Below are positions 9,913-21,181 of a stretch of 64,000 nucleotides of DNA, piece after piece. Each line of letters starts with the position of its first letter. Positions within the stretch are counted from its first letter, which is position 1. Made by a program: the position numbers and the translations under genes. The stretch is from Pleurodeles waltl (lineage: Eukaryota > Chordata > Amphibia > Caudata > Salamandridae): contig NC_090445.1 of the NCBI RefSeq assembly GCF_031143425.1, forward strand, positions 1,575,952,049-1,576,016,048, given 5' to 3'. The notes beneath the pieces are model-generated. The model was not told the DNA's origin. It ran no database searches and worked only from the letters and a program-made list of their open reading frames with translations.

Positions 9913-11016
9913 ATGTCACCCAAGAGCCGACACAAGAATAAAACCATGGACCCCGTGATGACACCGGGGCACAAAGAAGCGGACGCACAGGGCCATGTGC
10001 AAATTAAAGTACAGGACACCTTAGATAAAATACTGCGGGCGATAGAAGACACAAAGGCAACATTACAACAGGACATCAACCAAGTTGCAGTTGAGGTGGG
10101 TCTACTGAGAGTGGATCACCATAAACTGGTGGACAGAGTCAAAGAAACGGAATCCAAGTTGGCGGACGTTGTATCGAAGCAAAAAAATTTGGAGGCTGAA
10201 GTGGCTTCCCTTGTTGACAGAGTATCATGACTTGAAAAGAGAGCTGAGGACGCCGAAGGCCCGAACAGGAGGAACAATGTATGCGTGGTGGGCCTCCCGG
10301 AAGGGGCCAAGGGGATGAACATGATTGAATTCCTGGAGAAGTGGTTCAGCACGACAGTTGCACCTGGGAGCCTGACCCCTTTTTACACGCTTGAGCGGAC
10401 ACACCGGGTACCATCGAGGCCTCTGGCCCCTGGTAGGCCTCCCCGAGCTGTAATCGCCAAACTATTACACTACAGAGACACTCTCTTGTAGAAGGCCAGA
10501 GAGTTGGGCCCGTTTAAAGTAGCGAACGGGGAGGTGACACTATTCCTGGACATTACATTGGAAGTTCAACACAAACGTGCATCATTCCTGGCAGTCAAGA
10601 GGGCCCTGAGAGAGAAGGGAATCCAGTACTCGCTGCTTTATCCGGTCAGATTAAGAGTGATGCTGGAAGGGAAGACTGCGTTCTTCCAGTCCCCGGAGGA
10701 GGCATGGTATTGGCTGGAGGCACACGGATCCCAAGCGGGGCGTTCAGCGCGAGGGGACCAGGTTGGGGGTGGGCCTCGCCGGCCCCCAAAGGGACGGAGA
10801 ACTAGAGATCGCCCACGGCTAACGCCAACGCAAACACAGAAAGAAAAGGGCAGGAAAGCGTCCCTAGAGGCGGCGGCCCGCATGGGCAGTGAGGCATCTC
10901 CCCAGAAGGGCTCCAAGGGGGAGTCGGACGACACGCTGGTGTCCTCTGCCGGAGAGATGGGGTGCTCGGCTCGTGCCCCAAAGGTGACTCCGCAGACGGC
11001 TGACGAACTTGGCTAA
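9913..11016 (+). pseudogene. L1 ORF1p, RNA-binding chaperone, two internal stops
   Basis: One frame of 367 codons interrupted by TGA at 10228 and TAG at 10489 with no shift between. Order: N-terminal coiled coil (roughly 9990-10220, heptad-like IKVQDTLDKILRAIEDTKAT and LADVVSKQKNLEAEVASLV), RRM-like part beginning RRNNVCVVGLPEGAKG (10270) with ERTHRVPSRPLAPGRPPRAV, C-terminal domain KRASFLAVKRALREKGIQYS with FFQSPEEAWYWLEAH (10560-10720), then a basic Gly/Arg/Lys-rich tail. This is the Transposase_22-type ORF1 protein that coats L1 RNA. The start Met at 9913 is the first in frame after the 5' UTR. Confidence 0.85.
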
Positions 11017-11349
11017 TTCAAAACAGTAAGAGGCCCTGGAAATAAGGCACAATGTGAGAACAAAGCAGCCCCTCCGGACCTGGCTTCCCCCCTGATCAGA
11101 ACTTCGCCTGCCTAGCCAGGCTGGCGAGTACTGTTGGCACACGTTTGAACATGTTGCACTATTGCACAGGTTACTGGGCGACCTACAGTTTGGGAGGCGC
11201 CCTGGGGTTTGGGAGTTCGGGAACACAGTTACAAGTTAAAATGGCAAAGTGGGTGGTGAAGTCCGACTATAGCAAAAGGCTGAATAAGCGAAGGGGCAAA
11301 TTTGAGTCTCGGGAGAGCCGGGGACACTTTTTTCAGACTGATACACAGA

Positions 11350-14300
11350 GATGGCAGACTACAAACTCTTAACATGGAATGTCAGGGGGATGGGCACGCC
11401 GGCTAAGAGGCACAGAATTCTCTCCTACCTAAAGTGGTGAAGGGGGGGGACAGGTGGCAATGCTTCAGGAGACCCATATGGCATCAGGGGAGGGAGAAAA
11501 ACTGAGGCGTAGATGGAGAGGGCAGGTGTTTGCCACAGAGTATTCAGCTTACGCAAGGGGTGTGCTTATATGGATCAGAGCTGGAGTCCCGCTAACAGTA
11601 GAAGCCTCCAAAATTGACCGGGAGGGCAGATTTGTGATTCTGGAGGGGAAGATATATGGTACCCCGATAGTCCTGAGCTGCATCTATGCCCCTAACCAAG
11701 ACCAGATCATGACAAGTTTATCGAGCCACCTCACCCGCCAATGCACTGGAGAATTATTAATTGGGGGTGACTTTAATGTAGTACTTGACATAAATGCGGA
11801 CAGGTCAACCCCGCCACTGCAAGGGGCAGTGGCAACAAAAAGAGCCAAAAGACTGGTTGAGCACTTGGGGACTGACAGATGTCTGGCTAAAGCAACATCC
11901 TAATGTTAGAGACTACTCGTACTACTCGGGCCTCCACCGAGTGCACTCTAGAATTGATAGAGTGGTGTGCACTGCGGGGTTGACGAGCGAGGTGATTCGC
12001 TCTGAATACCTAGCCCGTACGTTATCTGACCATAACCCCCTGCTGCTGACGGTGAGGACATCAGAGGACAGGCCCCCCATACCGTTGTGGAGATTAAACC
12101 CTGCAGCACTCGAGGATCAGGCATACAGAGAGACACTTCGTTGCCATTTGGCGGAGCATATCGAGGTAAATAGGGGCTCCACCCCCTCTAGGGCTGCGGA
12201 ATGGGAAACATTCAAGGTGGCGACGAGGGGCTTCTGCCTGGGGCAGTCGGTCGGGGTGAAACGCACACTCGAAGAATAATTGGTTACCCTAGAGAAGGAC
12301 ATGCACGAAAAGGAGCTGAGACAAGGTCTCACAGCTCAGGAGAGTGAGGGATATAGCCGGGTCCATAGAGAGCACCCCCGGATTGAGGAGCAGCTCCGGT
12401 GCCATAGCAGACAAAAGTACCTGGCCTCCCTGCAATCGGAGGAGGGCAGATCGGGGAGACTACTGGCGTGGCTCGTGCGCCCAGGCGGACATAGTGAGCC
12501 CATCACGAGTGTACTAGATGAGGGGGGACAGCGTAGACTCAGACCAGGCCCCATAAATGATGCATTTAGGGAATACTACACTCGGCTGTACGGGAGGCCT
12601 GGGGGACTGGGAACGGAGGCCTTTGATAAATTCCTACAGCTCATCCCATTGCCAACACTGAACCCAGAAGAGAGGGTCAGCCTGGGGGGCCCTGTGACAG
12701 CAGAAGAGATAGGCGAGGCATTAGAGCAACTAGCTCCCGGGAGGATCCCTGGTACAGCCGGTCTCCCTATGGACTTTTACAAGAAATACAAATCTCTATT
12801 GGCACCCCAACTTGTGAAAATGTACTCGGAGGCTTTATACTGCGGGATGTTACCATACACATTGCGTGAGGCCTTGGTGGTGCCATTCCCCAAGACAAAC
12901 GCCAAGGAAGCATCGGTGACGGACTTTCGTCCGTTATCGATGCTAAATAGCGATTTTAAGATCCAAGATAATGGCCGGCCGGCTGCTCCCCTTCATGACC
13001 ACACTTGTACACACGGACCAGAACTGCTTTGTTCCTGGCCGCAACACCTCCCTGAACTTGAGGCGGATCTTTGCTGTCCTGCACATGCCTGACGAGTTGA
13101 AACCGCCAGCGGGGCTCTTGCTCGCAATGGACTTTGAGAAGGCCTTCGACTCGATCAGGTGGGACTTCTTGAGAGCCGTGATGCTGAAAATGGGACTCGG
13201 GGAGGGTTGGGTAAAATGGGTGGACCTATTGTATTCGTCCCCACTAGCAAGGGTGAAAACGGGAAGGACGATATCTAATGTATACCCAGTATTCCGCAGG
13301 GATGCCCCCTATCCCCGTTGTTATTTGCCCTAGCAATTGAACCCCTGGCGTCCCGACTGCGGCGGGAAGGTATAGGTAAGGGAATTGAATGGGGACCAAC
13401 TGAGCACATTATCTCTTTGTATGTCGACGATATATTAGTCTACCTGAGAGACGGGTCCGATGGACTCCCATGGGTCCTGGAGCTCCTGGAGGACTTTGGA
13501 GTGTTATCGGGGCTCCGCCTCAACAGGGGAAAGACATTTGTGTTTCCTGTGCGGCTAGGAGGAGCACGACCCGAAGCATGCCCAGTGGACATGAGATGGG
13601 CCCCGCTGTCCTTCAAATATCTGGGCATTTAAATGTTCCACTAATTAAGGGATCTCCAGGATGGTAACTAGGCAGAGCACTCCGATCCCTGCGGTCTTCG
13701 GTTGGGTTCTGGCGCTCGTTGAAGTTAACAATAATGGCCAGAGTAGCGCTATCTAAAATGATTATTCTTCCTCGCCTCCTCTATTACTTCGCTAATTTAG
13801 CACTATTGGTCCCCTCGGCATGGTTTCGCGAGCTGAAAGACCTGCTCAGGGAGTTAATATGGGATGACGGCCGCAGACGCACGGCATTGAAGACCACTTG
13901 CAGGCCGACTCGTATGGGTGGACTGGGTGCCCCTGACTTTGATGCATATTATCTAGCATCTCAACTACAATGGGTGGCCGGCTGGTTGGCGGGCAGGGGA
14001 CATCTCGACTTGTGCACTGCCCATGGAGAGATTGATATAGCATGGATCGCAGCGAGTAGGGCAGGCAGGAAGATTCCCCCCATAGGGGACAGTATAATGA
14101 ATAATGTTGCGATGAAATGCTGGAAACAGTGTACGAGAAGGGTTGGAGTGGACCCTCCATACTCCCCGGCTCTGCCACTATCGGTCCTTGCACTGGACCT
14201 GGAAGGGAAAGGACAGAAGGACCAGGGGCTGGAACCGTGGACGAGAGCAGGAGTGGTTACAGTGGGGGAGTTTTTTAAGGAAGGGGTGCTGAGGAGCTTC

Positions 14301-15131
14301 ACTGATCTATCGGGAGGGGAGTGCCCCGGGGACAGTTTTTGCTCCATAGGAGATTGGCGCACACCTTGAAAGACCATTGGGGTACGCTTAATGCGGAGCC
14401 CACTACCAGCGTGGTCTTACATTTACTGATGACCTCAGGGGAGGAACCTCATTTGGTGGCTAAAATATACCGACCCCAGGTTGAGGCTGCATTGGGCACC
14501 TCTGAGCTCGTTAAGAGAAAAGTGGGAGAGAACAATTGGGCGGGATATGTCTGAAACAGAATGGAACAAAGCACTGGCTAGCCCCCGGACGATCTCACGC
14601 AACACGAGACTAAGATACATCCAATACAATTATCTTCATAGGTCGTACCTCACTCCCCACCGACTGTTCCGTATATATGGGGGGACCCCCAGGACATGCC
14701 CCAGATGTAGTGACGGGGAAGCCGACTTTGACCACATGGTGTGGGGATGCCCGGTACTCCAGACTGGTTGGGGTGAAATGATGGCGGTCCTGTCAGAACT
14801 ATTTGAGGCGGAACTGCAGCCAACACCTGCTATGTGCTTGCTAGGCCTCAGGGCGGATGCCCTACGAGGGAAACTGAGGGGACGCTTCCTGGACCTGACG
14901 GTGGCTCTGTATAAAGGATTGATCACAAAGGGATGGAAGGCCTTCAAACACCCATCGTTGGCTGAATGGAAAGGCGATGTTGCGAGATGGGCCAGGGCTG
15001 AACTGCAGGTGTTAAAAGCGGAGGAGGCCAGGGGAGTTCGCCAGACCCCCATTGCCCTGGAATGGGAAGACTCAGTGACAGGCTGGGATGACCTAATGAT
15101 GAGGCACTTAGGTCCTGAGGGGGTAGGATGA
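11350..15131 (+). pseudogene. L1 ORF2p (endonuclease / reverse transcriptase), frameshifted
   Basis: Start at 11350 with MADYKLLTWNVRGMGTPAKR, the usual opening of an APE-like endonuclease. Further endonuclease motifs: LQETHM (11463), GGDFNVVLD (11765), and YSGLHRVHSRIDRV then SDHNPLLLTV (11925-12045). Reverse transcriptase: TDFRPLSMLNSDFKI (12920), MDFEKAFDSIRWDFL (13130), an LLFALAIEPLA region (13318) and the catalytic YVDDILVYL (13420). The C-terminal part has CPRCSDGEADFDHMVWGC (14698-14751), the Cys/His motif of L1 ORF2. At least six frame changes (near 11440, 11840, 12960, 13300, 13640, 14320, 14480) and stops at 12277 and 13630 disable it. Confidence 0.85.
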
Positions 15132-15682
15132 GTTGGCCAGTTCACCAATCAGACTAGGCCCCTGGGGAAGTCCCTTGGAATTAGTACTGGGGCATTGACA
15201 GGCACACTAACAGGCTGAACCCAAAGACAAGGGGGAAGAAATGGATTGGTCACAAATAGCAACATACCTAATGGAAGGGGGGAGAACAGACGGCTGCCCA
15301 TCCCCGACTACTGAGGTGCCCCGGCTGAGCCTCCCACACAAGAACACGAAGGCCCACCCACATAAGCCATTAATTTTATACATAGTTTGAAGTTGAGTTA
15401 AGACTGTTATGTGAACACATTATCCGGAATGGTAGCAAGAACGCACAGAAGGAATAATCATCTACGGTAGGAATGTTAATTTACTAGAAATACTGTCTAA
15501 CGAACACTAAAAGGCAACCAAGATAACTAAATAATTGAGCAAAAGAGTATATGTAAATTGTAATAGTAATACGGATTGATGGTTTGATACTAATGATAAA
15601 AACAAGATGTTACCGCAAATAGACCTACGTATGTATAACAGCCAAAAGTTAATAAACATATATTTGAAATAAAAATAAAAAA
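15132..15682 (+). other. L1 3' UTR and A-rich tail
   Basis: No reading frame. Ends with GAAATAAAAATAAAAAAA, which holds an AATAAA and an imperfect A-tail, directly before the second target duplication. Confidence 0.75.
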
Positions 15683-15701
15683 AAGTGTCCACAACATGTA
15701 T
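15683..15701. repeat. Target-site duplication, 3' copy (L1)
   Basis: AAGTGTCCACAACATGTAT, matching 8611-8629 in 18 of 19 bases. Its leading AA is shared with the A-tail, so the duplication could be 17-19 bp. Confidence 0.9.
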
Positions 15702-16258
15702 CTGGACTAAACTAAAATATGTGCACCATAATTGCCCCTTCAAATGTGACTAGATATCCCAACCTCAAAAATTACCTTTGGTGGTTGTGGACTCTGCTCC
15801 ACTGTTACATGCTATCTGTGCCCCGTAGCATACTACAATGGTGTTTGCGTAGTAGGAACTGCATGACAAGACAGGATTGGGAGCTCAAAAAAACATTTTT
15901 GGAGGTGTGATGAAGTTTTTGAAGCCCAATACCACATTTCAGGCATCTAAAACAGTGGTTGCCTGGCTTACTCCACTGGGCATTAGGAAACGTCCGCGAC
16001 CGCTGGTGGAAGCCATCATGGCGGCAGGTGGTTGCAACCGCGGCGGACAAAGACATAGGCTAACATTGCTGCCAGTTGTGGTCACGGGCCAATGGCTCGG
16101 TCCGCTATTGCTGACGCACCGCGTTTGTGGCAGAAATGATCGCCATGTTCTGCAGAATCACTCACTTGACTCCTGACACTGCTGCCAGGAGGACCTCCAA
16201 TACCTGAGCAGCTGTGTACCACCTCTGGGAGGACGTCCGGCAGGTGTTAGGGCCCCTG
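15702..16258. promoter_or_regulatory. Divergent intergenic region, copy B
   Basis: Inverted counterpart of about 2094-2650. It lies between the L1 insertion and MYB exon 1. An ATG at 16018 opens a 53-codon frame (MAAGGCNRGGQRHR...) that the other copy does not preserve, so it is not called. Confidence 0.35.
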
Positions 16259-16349
16259 CCTTCTCTCCAGAGGAGCTTCAGAGGCTAGTGGACAAGGTCC
16301 TACCCCTGTATAAAGATCTCTTATGGTGCACAAGAGACAAGAGGAGCAG
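16259..16349 (+). pseudogene. MYB/SANT-like accessory protein, exon 1 end (copy B)
   Basis: Encodes FSPEELQRLVDKVLPLYKDL, first helix of the MYB/SANT-like domain, and ends at a GTAAGA donor. Relative to copy A it carries a 7-bp duplication (AAGAGAC) just before the donor that breaks the frame into exon 2. Confidence 0.6.
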
Positions 16350-17912
16350 GTAAGAACCTCATGTGCACATTTTTCTCTGTACTTCACCATCAATTCCCTC
16401 TTCACAGGCTAGAATGTGGCCATGTGTGGCAGGTTGACTACTCGTGTGCCTGTAGGTGCAGTCTGAGTGTAATCAATGGGAGGGACAATGGCAGGTTTTG
16501 TGGCCAGGGCCATATTTAAAGTTCATTCATGTTTTTGGGTTCCTAGATCCTCTTTGTGTTGGATGTACTTAACTAGGTGAGGAGACGTTACTGCCATCCA
16601 CTAACATCTCTTTCCTCATGATTGTTGTATATGTCAGACAACATGTATGTGCGTGACTGCATGAGCTGAGTATGCATGTTGTATGAGTCAGTTGTGAGTA
16701 ATGTGAGCAATGTGTATAGTGCCACAGATATTTCCTTACACATCTGCCCTTGATAAACTACTGTTTGGAAGGCATATCATGACTCACTCTGCCCTTCAGG
16801 TTGCGACACACACCACATGCCAATTTGCTGTTGACTACAGGATGTAATGGCATGCATGGAAATGATGGGAATGAGTATCATGTAGGTTCAGTCTGCTCAG
16901 CCTGCAGAGACCAGGGCCTGTCACATGTATCTTCCAGCTTGGGTCCTAGTTTACGCCGAAGAAGAATCACTGTGGCCCACTCCCTGTACCCCAGCAGATC
17001 CTGTCATGTGGGCAATATGAGGCTCTAATGAAAAATCCTGCCCAAAATGCCTCATTCCTTTGATTAGATCAGGAATTGGTACAGAGGTAAAATACAAATC
17101 TAGTCCACATGTGCACTTAGCATCATTATCAGTATGTGTTTTTGACTCATGACAGGTATCTTACCCCAACAGCCCTGTTGTCACCTTCCCGCGGGTCATA
17201 TTTGTCCTGTGCAGGCTTATTGCATAAATGACATTCACACAGTGCAGTCAGTGTGTTGATTCCTGGGAGGCCATGATATGTGAGGCAGAAGCTTGGTCAC
17301 ATAGCAGAAACTGTACAATGTACGCCTTTGTTTGTTGGATGTTATCTCTGTAGGATGGACACACAAGTTCAAAGGAGTGTTTTGTGGTATACGTACATTA
17401 CACAAAACCCCACCCCCTGAAGTGGCATAAGTCTGCATTTGTTAGGCCACATGTCCACACATGGACAGAGTAGACACTTTCTGTATCCACCATGCCAGTC
17501 AATTGTTACCCATGTGCAATGTAGGAGTTTGTAATCTGGTAGTTGCGTGTCGGGACTGCATGCAGAGAGTCATTCTCACATAGTGTGAATGTGTTTGTTC
17601 ATTCATTCCTAAGGAGTTTACCCTTCAGAAGCAACAGAGGTGTGATGTCTCACAGTGGTCTCATCTAAGTCAGCATAGCCTACATGATGTCAGTAAGCTT
17701 GCTTAGTCATGGTAGTGTCTGAGCAGGGCAGTGGATTAGTCTACAGTCAGAGAAATGCATGTCTGTAGTCATTTCCCTGTACTTATTGCCTTGTATGTGT
17801 GTCACTTGGAGAGTAAACTTCTGGCTTGATGTTACTAACATGTATGAGACTCAACCTTTTGGGATAGGACTTGTGAACTTGAGCTCTTGATTTGTCTTTT
17901 GCATCCTTGCAG
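16350..17912 (+). other. Intron of the MYB-like gene, copy B
   Basis: Runs from the donor at 16350 to the acceptor at 17911. It aligns in inverse orientation with 421-2002 and shows no shared open frame. Confidence 0.5.
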
Positions 17913-18183
17913 GTCAAAGCCCATCAAACGAAGGGAATATGGAGAGCCATTGTAAAGAAGGTGCAGACGTGGGGGGTCCACAGCCGGAGGAGAGCCCATT
18001 GCAGAAAAAGGTGGGAGGACCTGAGTGGCTGGGCCAGGAAGATCGGGGAGGGCCAGCCGGGAATGTCCTCCCAAAGTGGGAAGGGTGCCCATCGGACCAT
18101 GACCCCTGTAATGGCCCGCATTCTGGTGGTGGCCTATACGGAGCTAGATGGGCATTTGAGGACAGCACAGCAGCCACAAGGGG
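17913..18183 (+). CDS. MYB/SANT-like accessory protein, exon 2 (copy B)
   Basis: A 271-nt exon between a strong acceptor (pyrimidine tract, GCATCCTTGCAG) and the donor GGG/GTGAGT. It is open throughout in the frame VKAHQTKGIWRAIVKKVQTW, then HCRKRWEDLSGWARKI, then MTPVMARILVVAYTELDGHL. RKRWEDL is the signature of the third helix in this MYB/SANT-like family. Better preserved than copy A. It probably binds element termini together with the HARBI1-like nuclease (family knowledge). Confidence 0.75.
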
Positions 18184-19643
18184 GTGAGTGCAAACATATT
18201 CCTGCCTGCCCCACTGCCAAGTGATTGACTTAGGTTCTGACAGCTTCACCTGACAATTAGGGATGAGCAATGTGTAACACAGTAGATGAGTGATCGTTGG
18301 TGCAGGCATGGCATGTGTTGTATAATGATGTGCCTTGCCTATTGTCCCAGGGACCTAGGACACAACTGGGTGGAATCCACAAACCACTTGCTCTGCATGG
18401 ACAAAATATTGTTGTTGACATTGATCAATCAAGTTTTTTGTTGTTGTTGCTGTAGGTGCAATTTCTATGCAATAGACCACTACTCCTCAGTGTTACAGGC
18501 GAAAGGTAAGGAAGTGATGGATCACTGTCCTCAGCCATGTGTCTGGGTAAATGTGTATATAGGCATCTGCCACCCAGAAGCTAGTTGTTTTCAGCATATG
18601 ATGGGTTCAGGTACCTGACTGCAGTCTGTGCTGTGAAGATGTCCAACATAGATGTGGCAGGGCTTCCATTGTGCTTTGGATGCAGCTATAGATCACTACT
18701 TACCCTTGGTAAGTGAGGAATGTCCATTGACATGATTTATGTGCCAACACAGTTGCCAACATTCCTTGTGCTGACATGTCAGCATGTGCCTCTTTCTCTT
18801 TAGAAAACATTTCTAAGCTGCAGTTTCATGCATGGTCTACCTATGTTGTTGGGATGATGCCTGTATTCCCTTACATATAGGCGCTTGTAAGCTGTTTCTG
18901 GAACAGTACATTTACAATGGGGATACATTTCATGTTGTGTCATATACAGAAGTGTATCACCGTTGTTTATTGGCTATCACATACCCTTACCTTTCATAGA
19001 ATGTCATTTGGCATGTATGACTGCAGTAGCAATGAGGGACATGATATGTAGGCTTAGAACATAGAGCTGTAATGTGAATATCTATGCCCTCGATGTGGCA
19101 TCATATGGAAAAGTGCACTGCACATGTGTAATGGGTAAGGTGTGTGCACTGACTGTTGGCATGCATCATTGAGTGACTTGAAGTTATGTTGAAATCACAT
19201 GTATTTGGATACAGGCATTCATCCATAGGCAGACATCTGGGTTTGTATGACCAAAATGGGGACAGTGATGTAGCTTCCCATTGGGCAACATGTTGAGGGC
19301 CTTCCACAAGTACCTGCAAATTTCTGTGTCTCTAAACCATGCGAAGGACTAATGGCTTCTACTGATGCACTCAGAGTATGTCATTGTAAGGCATGCCAGA
19401 CATTAGTGGTGATTACCATGGGGCTTGCTAATTCATTGTGTTGTGTATTTTGGAGGCAATTCTCCCTGGCATTTTGCACATGTTTCCAGTGTCCATTTCC
19501 ATGCTACATGTGTGACACTATTTGGACAAATATCACTCTGTGAAGCGTGCATTGTTGATATGTTTCCAGTGTAGCATGGGTATTTCCATAAGGTCATCAC
19601 CATTGCATGATTTTGTTTCATCATTTTTTATTGTTGCGCCATC
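18184..19643 (+). other. Probable intron or spacer, no gene
   Basis: T/G-rich sequence following the exon 2 donor. Frames are short and carry no recognisable domain. A (TTG)n tract lies at 18434-18450. Confidence 0.35.
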
Positions 19644-20818
19644 ATGTATGTGACAAATAGATGTCTGCATGATCTTGTGTGGGATCTGTGGGAATGCATT
19701 TTACCTTGGCCTACTATTGAATGCCAACAAGTGACTGAGGTCTGCTCCATGTTGACTTCGGGTAAAGATACCACAGACCAAGAGGGACCCAGTGACATGG
19801 AGGATGAGTGGAGTGCCACTAGGGAGACTGCAACATCATCATCATTGGATTATTCCTCCTGTGGACACTCCCTAGTGGTGGCGGACCCATCAGGCATCCC
19901 TCTGTATCATCCTTGTCCACCCCCTGTTCTATCACTGATCTCCCTGTTGCTCCCCACCAAGTTGGCCTTGCCAGCTCACCAGAGAGGGTGGACTTCTCCT
20001 TTGCTGCAGGTGTCTCTGCCCCAGCCCGTTACCCCTGCTGCCCTCAGTGAGGAGGCTATTGACCATCTCTGTGGGTCAGACAGGCATTGTGAATGCCATC
20101 CAGGGATTGGCAAGTCAGCCACAACAGACCAATGCATTCCTGGATGGCGTTCATGGTGCAATGTCTGGCCCACAGAGATCTTTTCATGCTGTGGCCTTCA
20201 CACTAATGGCAGCCAGTCACCCCCCACCTTCTGTCCCCCCTCCACCTCCTTCTTCCCAATCCAAGTCCCATTTCCCCTGCCAAAGCACACACACACACAC
20301 ATTTGCAGGCATCCACATCAGCACTAAAGATAAGCACACAAAAAACACAAGCACAACAAAAGACACTGGCACACACACATCCAATAGCCACTCACAGACA
20401 CAACAATAGTCACCACTTCCCCAGACACCCCCACAACCCCCAGCATTACACCCATACATCCAGCAGATCCACAGGCACCACACCAACAGTCAGTGACCCA
20501 CCTACCACACCCATCATACCCACAGACACCACCCCAGGAGACCACCAGACATCCACCACAAGCACCATACCCACAGACACCCCAACAGACACACAGACAT
20601 CCACCACATCCAGCATACACTCAGTCACCACCACAACAACCACACAAACATCCACCACTCCACTCCCAGCACTTCCACCTCCCAGTCCCCAAGACACACA
20701 AACGCGCTCACTCACCCAACAGACACCCACCAAACACAAGCATCCTTACCAGAAGCACACACCCACAACATCCACACCTACACAGCAGACAACTACTCCC
20801 TTGACTGCCAAATCCTGA
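19644..20818 (+). pseudogene. Probable C-terminal exon of the MYB-like protein, copy B (low-complexity tail)
   Basis: Plus-strand frames 19644-20327, 20047-20409 and 20303-20818 overlap in different phases, so one or more shifts are needed. The middle part reads ISVGQTGIVNAIQGLASQPQ, a plausible amphipathic helix, followed by a Pro-rich stretch and then a 170-codon Thr/His/Pro/Gln-rich tail from the CA-rich tract, with stop at 20816. The place downstream of exon 2 and upstream of a poly(A) signal suggests a 3' exon. Whether it is truly translated cannot be decided here. Confidence 0.35.
20281..20815 (+). repeat. CA/CCA-rich low-complexity tract
   Basis: Starts with (CA)n at 20286-20301 and continues as irregular CACAGACA / CCACC / ACCCACA repeats, almost without G. 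It yields long biased frames on both strands (Thr/His/Pro on plus, Cys/Gly/Val on minus); the minus-strand ones are shadows. Confidence 0.8.
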
Positions 20819-21175
20819 CCCCCTTCTGCTGATCCTCCATGTGGCCCTAAGAACTTTTTTATGTTTGACCTTAACCTTTTCCCTGTTCCCTCCACCTCCT
20901 GTCTAAAGCCCAAGATGCCCCCAGCCCTCCCTTCCACCTCCAGTGGCCTCCCTTGTTCCCCCTGCAAGCATCTATACCTCTCACCCCCAAGAAGAAGCCC
21001 ATCCCTCCAAAATCCGACTGCCCCCAGGATGATCCCTGAGGTGCCTGCCTGCCCACTTGATACCCTTCCTGTGGAGGTTACATGGCAGTTGGGAACCAAG
21101 TTTGGGCACAGTACTGTGCTATTGTAGACCACAAATGGTCTGGCCAACAGCCTTTATGCTACTTCCATAAGTTAT

Positions 21176-21181
21176 AATAAA
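21176..21181 (+). promoter_or_regulatory. Poly(A) signal AATAAA
   Basis: AATAAA after TTAT, followed by the T/G-rich GTTGTTGTTTTATTGGG. It suits the 3' end of the plus-strand MYB-like transcript of copy B. Confidence 0.45.

Larger units (their letters stand above)
8630..15682 (+). mobile_element. Full-length L1-clade non-LTR retrotransposon
   Basis: About 7.05 kb, flanked by a 19-bp target duplication: GC-rich 5' UTR (8630-9912), ORF1 (9913-11016), ORF2 with endonuclease, reverse transcriptase and C-terminal Cys motif (11350-15131), 3' UTR and a short A-rich tail. It lies in the middle of Harbinger copy B. Structure is complete but both ORFs are broken, so it is an old, inactive copy. The one-base difference between target duplications agrees with some age. 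Confidence 0.9.
7336..21181 (-). mobile_element. PIF/Harbinger DNA transposon, copy B, interrupted by L1
   Basis: Inverted relative to copy A: nuclease on the minus strand (8400-7352) and MYB-like gene on the plus strand (16259-16349, 17913-18183, perhaps on to 20818). Sequence is continuous across the L1 at 8630-15682 once that insertion and its duplicated target are removed. Without the L1 the element would be about 6.8 kb. Ends are estimated from the limit of homology with copy A and a poly(A) signal at 21176; terminal repeats were not found. Confidence 0.7.

Noticed and set aside
20217..20739. Cys/Gly/Val-rich minus-strand frames
   Set aside because: Shadows of the CA-rich low-complexity tract on the other strand.
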